Of a stretch of 33,218 nucleotides of DNA, positions 16,711 through 23,330 are shown in pieces. The DNA lies in contig JALOTH010000011.1 in NCBI GenBank assembly GCA_025458035.1, positions 1-33,218 on the forward strand, given 5' to 3'. Source of the stretch: Rhodospirillales bacterium. GTDB taxonomy: Bacteria > Pseudomonadota > Alphaproteobacteria > Rhodospirillales > Defluviicoccaceae. The translations under genes and the position numbers were made by a program. The notes under the pieces are model-generated. The model was not told the origin of the DNA. It saw only the letters and a program-made list of their open reading frames with translations, and made no database searches. Every line of letters starts with the position of its first letter. The stretch's first letter is position 1.

Positions 16711-17409
16711 ATGGCCAAGGGCTGGCAGGCGTTCTGGGAACGGCCCAATCGGATCTACGCCGGCGAGGCGCACCTGCGCGCCCATTACAAACGGATTTTC
16801 AGGGACCTATCGCCGCATCTGCCCGCAGACCCGGCGGCCGTTGTCCTCGATTACGGCTGCGGCGATGCACTCGCGGCGGAAGCCCTGGCCGGGCGTGCGG
16901 GCCGCCTGTGGCTGTACGACGCCTCACCGCGGGTGCGCGACGGGCTCCAGGCCCGGCTCGCCGGCCATCCGAGGATCCGCATCTGTGATGACCCGCACCT
17001 GACCGGCCTCGCCGCCGCATCGGTCGATCTGGCGCTGCTCATTTCGGTTGTTCAGTACGTCGATGTCGGCACCCTCCGCGCCATGCTCGCCACGATCCGC
17101 CGGGTGCTGAAGACGGACGGCCGTCTGATCGTTGCCGATGTCATCGCACCCGGCACGCCCCTCGTCCGCGACGTTGCCAGCCGGTTGAAGTTCGCCGCCG
17201 CTAACGGCTTTCTGCTGGCCGATCTTGCCGCGCTCGTGCGCCTGCAGCTGTCGGATTACCGGCATCTGCGGGGCACCATCGGGCTGACGACCTACGACGA
17301 AGCGTCTTTCCTGGCCGTGCTCCGTGACAGCGGCTTTGCGTCGGAACGTCTCGACCACAACGTCGGGCCCAGCAGTCATCGTCTCGCCTTCGTCGGTCGT
17401 CCGCTCTAG
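16711..17409 (+). CDS. class I SAM-dependent methyltransferase
   Basis: This 232-residue protein has a Rossmann-type methyltransferase domain. Motif I is VVLDYGCGDALAAEAL, followed by an acidic strand end LWLYDASPRV, a post-motif II stretch SVDLALLISVVQYVD, and RRVLKTDGRLIVADVIAPG (motif III region). The methyl acceptor cannot be deduced; the layout is like methyltransferase 11/12-type small-molecule enzymes. The frame also opens at a GTG (16687), but the ATG at 16711 has GGGAAGGA directly upstream and begins MAKGWQAFWERP. The stop codon TAG lies in a CTAG tetranucleotide. It stands alone between era and the VPLPA-CTERM gene, taking the place where recO is often found. Confidence 0.85.
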   Translation: MAKGWQAFWERPNRIYAGEAHLRAHYKRIFRDLSPHLPADPAAVVLDYGCGDALAAEALAGRAGRLWLYDASPRVRDGLQARLAGHPRIRICDDPHLTGLAAASVDLALLISVVQYVDVGTLRAMLATIRRVLKTDGRLIVADVIAPGTPLVRDVASRLKFAAANGFLLADLAALVRLQLSDYRHLRGTIGLTTYDEASFLAVLRDSGFASERLDHNVGPSSHRLAFVGRPL

Positions 17410-17426
17410 CAACACGCTTAAAGCGT

Positions 17427-17454
17427 AATCTGATTTGCGATGCAATTTCAGATT
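17427..17454 (+). repeat. 28-bp imperfect dyad touching the -35 box of the next gene
   Basis: AATCTGA (17427-17433) is matched by TCAGATT (17448-17454), with an inner TTGC/GCAA pairing and a small bulge. It is preceded by another perfect dyad, ACGCTT-A-AAGCGT (17414-17426). The right arm shares two bases with the -35 box at 17453-17458. It could be a factor-independent terminator for the methyltransferase (the T-run is poor), an operator, or a worn palindromic intergenic repeat. Confidence 0.5.
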
Positions 17455-17481
17455 GACGATCGGTAAAAATTTCCCTATTCT
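17453..17481 (+). promoter_or_regulatory. sigma70-type promoter of the VPLPA-CTERM gene
   Basis: TTGACG (17453-17458, 5 of 6 consensus) and TATTCT (17476-17481, 4 of 6) are spaced by exactly 17 bases in an AT-rich stretch. A start near 17488 would give a leader of about 83 bases before the ATG at 17571. This is the best promoter match I found in the window. Confidence 0.65.
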
Positions 17482-17570
17482 ACTACCATTACGTGCATGA
17501 GCGCACTTTGCAATCGTTAGCCTTGCCGTCGGCGGCGGCAGGGACCCGGATTGGGCATGGAGGTCTTAAG

Positions 17571-18164
17571 ATGCAGTTCAAGAGTGTGGCGCTGTTGGCT
17601 GGCGCGGCGGTCGCGGGTCTCCTTGCGGCGCAGCCGGCGATGGCGGCCGTTTGCACCAGCGATGCCGACATTACGGTGTGCAAGACGGTGAACGGCGCCG
17701 GTCCGGCCTTCACCAACCTGGACGCCGGTCCCTACGATTTGGCCGACGGGCTCTACTCGGTCCAGGAGTTCGTGTTGAACGGCTCCAACGTCGCCTGGAC
17801 CGACTATCACATCATCCTGCAATCGTTCAATCAGACCACGGGGCTGTGGGAAGATTCCGACGACTTCGACGGCATCGACTTTTCCGGAACGACCCTCGCG
17901 GTCGGCATCAACGACGTCAACCAGGCCGCGGGTTGGAACGGCACCGTCAATTTCTCACCCATCGACAGCATCGACTTCCTGTTCACCGGCTTCACCGTGT
18001 TGCCGGGGCAGACGCTGTCGCTGATGTTCACGGTTGCTGATTTCACCGAGCGCGAGTGGCGGCTGGCCCAGTATGCAACGACGGCGCCGGTACCGGTTCC
18101 CGGCGCGGCGCTGCTGTTCGGCTCGGCCCTCGCCGGTCTGGCCGCGGTTCGCCGCCGCCGCTAG
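17571..18164 (+). CDS. VPLPA-CTERM / PEP-CTERM sorting domain secreted protein
   Basis: This 197-residue secreted protein has a signal peptide (MQFKSVALLAGAAVAGLLAA, cleavage near QPAMA-AVC). A beta-rich, Asp/Gly/Thr-rich body follows. The C-terminal sorting signal is PVPVPGAALLFGSALAGLAA, then five basic residues: a proline-rich motif, a hydrophobic helix and an Arg cluster. That is the tripartite signal of PEP-CTERM/VPLPA-CTERM proteins, processed by exosortases, often linked to exopolysaccharide. The body has no recognised enzymatic motif. The frame opens at 17493, but GGAGG at 17559-17563, seven bases before the ATG at 17571, fixes the start. The TAG stop codon coincides with the first three bases of repeat copy B. 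No exosortase is encoded in this window. Confidence 0.85.
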   Translation: MQFKSVALLAGAAVAGLLAAQPAMAAVCTSDADITVCKTVNGAGPAFTNLDAGPYDLADGLYSVQEFVLNGSNVAWTDYHIILQSFNQTTGLWEDSDDFDGIDFSGTTLAVGINDVNQAAGWNGTVNFSPIDSIDFLFTGFTVLPGQTLSLMFTVADFTEREWRLAQYATTAPVPVPGAALLFGSALAGLAAVRRRR

Positions 18165-18268
18165 TGCACAGACCCATTCGGATGAGTCAGTCGAATGGGT
18201 GAGATGTGCACTAAAAACAATGGGTTGCGTGCAGCGACCGTGCATTCTTTGAATGGGCCGCTGCACTA
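18162..18268 (+). mobile_element. MITE-like repeat element, copy B
   Basis: This 107-bp non-coding element is the inverted partner of copy A at 1-108, about 90% identical. It starts TAGTGCACAG and ends GCCGCTGCACTA. CTAG flanks both ends (18161-18164 and 18266-18269), as expected for insertion into CTAG with duplication of either TA or CTAG. The first dyad is perfect here: ACCCATTCG with CGAATGGGT around an 11-base loop. The second pairs GCAGCG-CC with GG-CGCTGC plus CATTC/GAATG. Its first three bases are the stop codon of the VPLPA-CTERM gene, the same end-to-gene relation as copy A has to motB. It carries no open frame of note. It may also act as the 3' hairpin of that mRNA. Confidence 0.8.
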
Positions 18269-18302
18269 GGGCTTGTGACGGCGAATTTTCAGGGCGCATC
18301 AA

Positions 18303-18332
18303 CGCGGGAGAGGGGCCCCCTCCTCTCCCGCG
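18303..18332. terminator. hairpin between convergent genes, possible bidirectional terminator
   Basis: CGCGGGAGAGG (18303-18313) pairs perfectly with CCTCTCCCGCG (18322-18332), an 11-bp stem with an 8-base loop. It lies between the plus-strand VPLPA-CTERM gene and the minus-strand MBL-fold gene. There is no T-run on either side, so it is either a weak intrinsic terminator or an mRNA-end stabiliser. Confidence 0.6.
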
Positions 18333-18354
18333 CCACCCCCGTAGGCCGCATTCA

Positions 18355-19140
18355 TCACAGCAGCACCACCAGTCCGTCGTAGGCCGGTTCCACGCGATCG
18401 GGCAAGCGCGCCGCCAACTCGTCATAGTCCAGCATGCCGCCGAGGTGGGTCAGCACCGCTCGCCGTGGCCGTGCCCGGCGGATCCAGGCCAGCGCCTTGT
18501 CCACATCGCAATGGGTCGGATGCGGACGATCGACGAAGGCGCCGATGATCCACAGATCGAGGTCGTGGACGATCGCCCAGGCGTGGTCTGGCAGTTCAAC
18601 GAGGTCGGTGGAATAGGCGCAGCTCCGCCCGCCGGCGTCGAAGCGAAAGCCGAGGGTGCGGCTGAAGCCGTGGTCCTGATCGAAGGCACGGACACTGATC
18701 GCGTCGATCGTCGTCTGTTCGCCGTCCTCGATGGGTCGCGGGATCAGCGTCGGCTTGTAGTAGTTGGTGGTTTCCGCCGGCTGGTCGGTGAACGCATAGG
18801 CGAAGCGGGAGCGGATTTTGGCCAGCGTGTCCGGGCTGCCATAGGCGGGCAGCGCCGCACCGATCACCCGGTTGACCGCCCGCAGGTCATCGAGACCGTG
18901 CACATGGTCGGCGTGGGCGTGCGTGTACAGGACTGCCGCCAGCCGCGAGACGCCGGCATCCAGCAGGTGCTGGCGCAGTTCCGGCGCCGTATCGATCAGC
19001 AGGCGGGTCTCGCCGGATTCGATGAGGATCGACGGACGGGTGCGACGGTTGCGCGGATTGTCCGGGTTGCACCGTTGCCAGCCCCAGTCGATCGCTGGCG
19101 TACCGCTCGATCCGCCGCAGCCGAGAATGGTCACGCGCAC
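18355..19140 (-). CDS. MBL-fold metal-dependent hydrolase (PhnP-like)
   Basis: This 261-residue metallo-beta-lactamase-fold protein is of the PhnP-like phosphodiesterase type. It starts MRVTILGCGGSSGTPAIDWG, the usual GCGxSxGxP opening, and has the metal-binding motif THAHADHVHG (His74, His76, Asp78, His79). Further metal ligands are probably Asp in AYSTDLVELP and His in RAVLTHLGG. The exact substrate is unknown; PhnP acts on cyclic phosphodiesters, but most homologues next to tatD are uncharacterised. The ATG overlaps the tatD stop by 10 bases. It is the last gene of the metG-tatD-MBL tail of the minus-strand cluster, an order conserved in alphaproteobacteria. Confidence 0.9.
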   Translation of the reverse strand: MRVTILGCGGSSGTPAIDWGWQRCNPDNPRNRRTRPSILIESGETRLLIDTAPELRQHLLDAGVSRLAAVLYTHAHADHVHGLDDLRAVNRVIGAALPAYGSPDTLAKIRSRFAYAFTDQPAETTNYYKPTLIPRPIEDGEQTTIDAISVRAFDQDHGFSRTLGFRFDAGGRSCAYSTDLVELPDHAWAIVHDLDLWIIGAFVDRPHPTHCDVDKALAWIRRARPRRAVLTHLGGMLDYDELAARLPDRVEPAYDGLVVLL

Positions 19141-19916
19141 GGCGGTGCCTTGGCGAACAGGCGGAAAAAGTTTTCGGTGGTGGCGGCGGCGAGCGCCGCC
19201 AGCTCCTCGCCGCGTGCCGCCGCGAGCACGCGCGCCGTTTCCGTCACATACGCCGGCTCATTGCGCCTGCCGCGGTGCGGCACCGGCGCAAGGTAAGGGG
19301 CGTCGGTCTCGATGAGGATGCGATCCCGAGGCAGCGCGGCGGCGATGCGGCGCAGCGCATCGGCCTTCTTGAAGGTGATGATGCCGGAAAACGAGATGTA
19401 AAAGCCGAGATCGATGGCGGTGCGGGCCAGCGCCTCGCCGGAACTGAAACAGTGCAGCACGCCGCTGAGCGGGCCCTCGGCCGCCGCCTCCCGCAGGATC
19501 GCGGCGGTATCTTCGTCCGCATCGCGGGTGTGGACAACGACCGGCAGTCCGGCCCGCCGCGCCGCCTGCAGGTGGATGCGGAAGCTGGCCTGCTGCGCGG
19601 CGCGCGGGCTGTGCTCGTAATAGTAATCGAGGCCCGTCTCGCCGAAGCCGACAACCTTCGGATGGCCTGACAGGTCGACCAGCCGGTCGACGGTGACCCC
19701 CTCCTCCCGCGCCGCTTCGTGCGGGTGAACGCCAACGGTACAGACCACCGCCGGCAGCGCTTCGGCGACGGCGAGCACCCTCGAAAAGCGCGACACGTGC
19801 GTCGAGATGGTCAGCATGCTCGTCACCCCGGCCGCCGCCGCCCGCGCCATAACCGCGTCGAGATCGTCCTGATAATCGGGAAAATCGAGGTGGCAATGAC
19901 TGTCAACGAATCGCAT
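19131..19916 (-). CDS. tatD: TatD-family metal-dependent deoxyribonuclease
   Basis: TatD-family proteins are TIM-barrel metallohydrolases with DNase or exonuclease activity. The 261-residue product starts MRFVDSHCHLDFPDY with metal ligands His7 and His9. It continues with VCTVGVHPHEA, KVVGFGETGLDYYYEHSP (catalytic Glu), LPVVVHTRDADEDT, LHCFSSGEALA and ILIETDAPYLAP with the conserved Asp. The frame is open for 95 more codons upstream, but that would run into metG. The ATG at 19916 shares one base with the metG stop and gives the conserved N-terminus. Its 3' end overlaps the MBL-fold gene by 10 bases. Confidence 0.94.
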   Translation of the reverse strand: MRFVDSHCHLDFPDYQDDLDAVMARAAAAGVTSMLTISTHVSRFSRVLAVAEALPAVVCTVGVHPHEAAREEGVTVDRLVDLSGHPKVVGFGETGLDYYYEHSPRAAQQASFRIHLQAARRAGLPVVVHTRDADEDTAAILREAAAEGPLSGVLHCFSSGEALARTAIDLGFYISFSGIITFKKADALRRIAAALPRDRILIETDAPYLAPVPHRGRRNEPAYVTETARVLAAARGEELAALAAATTENFFRLFAKAPPCA

Positions 19917-21499
19917 CACCCTCGCCCCTTGCCGGCCTTCTCCGTTCCCGCCGCGCCGTCCTCGACGAAGCGCGGGAAGACGCCGCTGGGCTTGGGCAGG
20001 ACGGCGCCGCTGGCGATGCGGTGGCCGGGGGCGAGGGCCGCGAAGCCGCGCTCCGCCGCCGGCACCGCCAGCTGGTCGAGCAGCCGTGATGCCGCGTCCG
20101 GGATGAACGGCTGCAACAGCAACGCGATGCGGCGGATCGTTTCGGCGAGTACGGACAACACCGTCTGCATGCGGGGCGGATCGCTCTTGCGCAACGCCCA
20201 TGGCCCTTGCCGATCGACGTAGACGTTGGCGCTGGCGACGGTTTCCCAGATCGCCGTGAGTGCGAGATGAAACATCTGCCGTTCGAGGTGGCCGCGTACC
20301 CGATCGGTCAGCCGGCCGGCCGCCTCCAGCAGGACCCGGTCATCGTCGGTGAGCGGTCCCGGATCCGGCAACACGCCGCCGCAGTACTGCTGGATCATCG
20401 ACAGCGAGCGTTGTGCCAGGTTGCCGAGGTCGTTGGCCAGATCGCCATTGATGCGGCCGACGATCGCCCGGTGCGAAAAATCGCCATCGGCGCCGAACGG
20501 CACCTCCCGCAGCATGAAATAACGGACGGCATCGAGACCGTAGCGGGCGACGATTTCGTTCGGGTCGATCACGTTGCCAAGGGATTTCGAGATCTTCTGT
20601 CCCTCGTTGGTCCACCAGCCGTGGGCAAACACCCGCCGTGGCGGCGCGAGGTCCGCGGCCATTAGGAACGCCGGCCAGTAGACGGCGTGAAAGCGCAGGA
20701 TGTCCTTGCCCACCATGTGCAGATCGGCCGGCCAGAAGGTTCGGTAATCGGCGCACTCAACATCCGGGAAACCGACGGCGGTGATGTAGTTGGTCAGCGC
20801 GTCGAGCCAGACGTACATGACGTGGCGGTCATCCCCCGGCACCGGGATCCCCCAGTCGAAGGTGGTGCGGGAGACCGACAGATCCTGAAGGCCGCCGGCG
20901 ACGAAGCTGATGACCTCGTTGCGCCGGCTGTCCGGCGCGATGAAATCAGGGTTCTCGGCGTAAAAGCGCAGCAGCGGCGCCTGCCACGCCGACAACCGGA
21001 AGAAGTAGCTGGGCTCTTCCACCCACTCCACCGGCGCGCCGGTTGGCGCCAGCTTTTCGCCCCCGGGGCCGGCGATCAGCTCCCCCTCGCCGTAGAACGC
21101 CTCGTCACGGACGGCATACCAGCCGGCATAGGAGCCAAGGTAGATGTGTCCGCGTTCGATCAACCGCTGCCACAGCGCCTGGCAGGAGCGTCGATGGCGC
21201 GCTTCCGTGGTCCGGATGAAGTCATCGTTGGTGAAGTGCATGTGCGCGGCGAGATCGCGGAAGTTTCCGGAAACGCGGTCGGTGAAGTCCAGCGGCGTCA
21301 AGCCGGCGGCGATCGCCGCCTTCTGCACCTTCTGGCCGTGCTCGTCGGTACCGGTGAGAAAGCGGACGCGGTAGCCATCAAGGCGCTTGAAGCGCGCCAG
21401 GACATCGCAGGCCAGCGTCGTATACATGTGCCCGATGTGGGGGGCATCATTCACATAATAGATCGGCGTGGTGATGTAGTAGGTTGGTTCAGGTGCCAT
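19916..21499 (-). CDS. metG: methionyl-tRNA synthetase
   Basis: MetG charges tRNA-Met, including the initiator. The 527-residue class I synthetase has the HIGH motif as HIGH (21-24, in YVNDAPHIGHMYTTLACD) and KMSKS as KISKS (302-306). The insertion domain lacks CxxC zinc knuckles, and the protein has no C-terminal tRNA-binding EMAP domain. This is the shorter form common in alphaproteobacteria. The anticodon-binding helix bundle follows, with GDLANDLGNLAQRSLSMI. An in-frame extension to 21646 exists, but MAPEPTYYITTPIYYVNDA at 21499 is the family start. It lies 38 bases after holB and overlaps tatD by one base. Confidence 0.97.
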   Translation of the reverse strand: MAPEPTYYITTPIYYVNDAPHIGHMYTTLACDVLARFKRLDGYRVRFLTGTDEHGQKVQKAAIAAGLTPLDFTDRVSGNFRDLAAHMHFTNDDFIRTTEARHRRSCQALWQRLIERGHIYLGSYAGWYAVRDEAFYGEGELIAGPGGEKLAPTGAPVEWVEEPSYFFRLSAWQAPLLRFYAENPDFIAPDSRRNEVISFVAGGLQDLSVSRTTFDWGIPVPGDDRHVMYVWLDALTNYITAVGFPDVECADYRTFWPADLHMVGKDILRFHAVYWPAFLMAADLAPPRRVFAHGWWTNEGQKISKSLGNVIDPNEIVARYGLDAVRYFMLREVPFGADGDFSHRAIVGRINGDLANDLGNLAQRSLSMIQQYCGGVLPDPGPLTDDDRVLLEAAGRLTDRVRGHLERQMFHLALTAIWETVASANVYVDRQGPWALRKSDPPRMQTVLSVLAETIRRIALLLQPFIPDAASRLLDQLAVPAAERGFAALAPGHRIASGAVLPKPSGVFPRFVEDGAAGTEKAGKGRG

Positions 21500-21537
21500 C
21501 TTGGCCTCGTTATCGCGCCGGTTCGGTCGCCGCCGGG

Positions 21538-22638
21538 CTATCCGCCGAGGACTTCGCGTACGCCGAACACGCTCGCCAGCAGGACCTGGCGGCGATCGAG
21601 ATTGGCGTGATCGGCCTGGGACAGCAGTCGCGCCGTGTTGTCCCACACCTCAAGCCAGCGATCAAGCGAGGCCCGGGCGGCGATCGCCGTCAGGGCCTGG
21701 CGATCCGGCGCATCGCTGCCGCTGTACCCTTTCGCCGGGGCGCCGGCGGCGGTCCGGATGACGGCTTCGAGCCACTCGAGAAGGCTCTCCGCCGATAGCT
21801 TGAAGGCGACGTCATCTTCGGCAGCGGCCACCCGGTCGGCCAACTTGAGCAACCCGGCGACATCGAGAGCCGGCAAGGTTGCCAGCAGCCGCCTCGCCTC
21901 TGCCTTGATGGCCAGGCCGCCAGCATCCGCCAGCAGCAAGGCCGCACCGATGCTCCCGCCGGCGTCGCGGGCCAGGCCATCGATCTCCGCCGCTGGCAGG
22001 GCCGGCCGGTAGCGGCCAAGCAGTTCGGCAACCACCGCCGGCGACAGCGGCGACAGCGAGACGCGCCGGCAGCGCGAGCGCAGCGTCGGCAGCAGGCGTG
22101 CCGGGCGGGCGCAGGTGAGGATCAGCACGGAGCGGTCCGGCGGTTCCTCCAGGACTTTCAGCAGGGCGTTGGCGGCGCTGGTCGTCATCGCATCGGCGCC
22201 ATCGACAACGACGACCCGCCAGCCGCCTTCGGCCGGTGTCGATGCGAGGAAGGGACCGACGCCGCGGACGTCGTCAACGACGATGTCGCTGCGCAGCCGC
22301 TGCCGGCGATCGTCCAGCTTGCGCTCGACGGTCAGCAGGTCGGCATGGCCGCCGCTGGCAATGCGGCGAAACACCGGGTGGGCCGCGTCGACGGCGAGGC
22401 CTGCCGGAACACCGCCCGCCGCGCCGCCACCACTGCCCTCTACTAGTAGATAACGTGCGAAACGAAACGCCAACGTTGCCTTGCCGATACCGGAGGGCCC
22501 GGTGAGCAGCCAGGCATGCGCCAGCCGGCCGGCGGCCAGCGCCGTCGCCATCTCCCGCTCGGCGTCGTCATGGCCGAACAGCAGCGGATTGGCCCGTGGC
22601 GCCAGCGTCGGCGGCGCGCTTCGCTCGGTCTCGATCAT
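21538..22638 (-). CDS. holB: DNA polymerase III subunit delta-prime
   Basis: The delta-prime subunit is a stator part of the clamp loader. This 366-residue AAA+ protein starts with the conserved context LLFGHDDAEREM and AHAWLLTGPSGIGKATLAFR (a Walker A-like loop at 47-54). It has VVVVDGADAMTTSAANALLKVLEEPP and the SRC-type motif TLRSRCRRVSLSPL. The C-terminal region is family-typical but weakly conserved. A short run of codons rare for this genome (TAT CTA CTA GTA) occurs near 22440-22451, encoding Tyr-Leu-Leu-Val. The gene start overlaps the tmk stop by 4 bases (ATGA). The tmk-holB-metG order is conserved across alphaproteobacteria. Confidence 0.93.
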   Translation of the reverse strand: MIETERSAPPTLAPRANPLLFGHDDAEREMATALAAGRLAHAWLLTGPSGIGKATLAFRFARYLLVEGSGGGAAGGVPAGLAVDAAHPVFRRIASGGHADLLTVERKLDDRRQRLRSDIVVDDVRGVGPFLASTPAEGGWRVVVVDGADAMTTSAANALLKVLEEPPDRSVLILTCARPARLLPTLRSRCRRVSLSPLSPAVVAELLGRYRPALPAAEIDGLARDAGGSIGAALLLADAGGLAIKAEARRLLATLPALDVAGLLKLADRVAAAEDDVAFKLSAESLLEWLEAVIRTAAGAPAKGYSGSDAPDRQALTAIAARASLDRWLEVWDNTARLLSQADHANLDRRQVLLASVFGVREVLGG

Positions 22639-23330
22639 CGCAACCGCAACCGCGCCGGCAGGTCGTCGGCGAAGCGATCGATGATCACCGCGCGAACGCG
22701 GGCCGCCACCTGATCCTCGTCACCGCTGGCATCGATGATGACGCAACGAGCGGGCTCGGCGCGGGCGATGGACAGAAATCCCTCGCGCACCCGCCGATGG
22801 AAATCGATCGCCAGACCCTGATAGCGGTCGGCAAGGGGGTTGCGCCGCGCGGCCCTCGCCAGCCCCTCCTCCACTGGCAGATCGAGCAGCATCGTGAGGT
22901 CCGCGTCCAGCTCGCCAATGGCAAGGCGGCGCAGCGTCGCCAGCACATCGAGATCGACCCCCATGCCGTAGCCCTGATAGGCGAGCGTGGAATCGGCGAA
23001 GCGATCACAGATGACCCACCGCCCCGCGACGAGCGCCGGCGAGATTGCCCCGGCGACATGCTCATGGCGCGCCGCCCAGTGCAGCATCGCCTCGGTCAGC
23101 GGCAGGAACGGCGGTTCGCCGTTGCCCAGCAACAGCGAACGGATGCGCTCACCGCTGGCGACGCCGCCCGGTTCACGGGTGGCCAGCGCCTCGATCCCCG
23201 CCGACCGCAACAGCAGCGTCAGCCGGCGCGTCTGCGTCGATTTCCCGGAGCCCTCGCCGCCCTCGAAAGTAATCAGCCGGCCGCGCCGCTGGGCCAACGG
23301 CCGGCCGTCCGGCTCAGCCGAAGATACCAC
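22635..23330 (-). CDS. tmk: thymidylate kinase
   Basis: Tmk phosphorylates dTMP to dTDP. The 231-residue protein has the P-loop FEGGEGSGKST (22-32), the substrate region TREPGGVASGERIRSLLL, the DRx motif VICDRFADSTLAYQG and a LID-like stretch ARRNPLADRYQG. The start chosen is GTG at 23330, which overlaps the end of the carboxypeptidase gene by 17 bases. A TTG about 10 codons further in is an alternative, and no suitable ATG exists. The extra 15 N-terminal residues before the P-loop strand are slightly longer than usual. The 3' end overlaps holB by 4 bases. Confidence 0.95.
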   Translation of the reverse strand: MVSSAEPDGRPLAQRRGRLITFEGGEGSGKSTQTRRLTLLLRSAGIEALATREPGGVASGERIRSLLLGNGEPPFLPLTEAMLHWAARHEHVAGAISPALVAGRWVICDRFADSTLAYQGYGMGVDLDVLATLRRLAIGELDADLTMLLDLPVEEGLARAARRNPLADRYQGLAIDFHRRVREGFLSIARAEPARCVIIDASGDEDQVAARVRAVIIDRFADDLPARLRLR

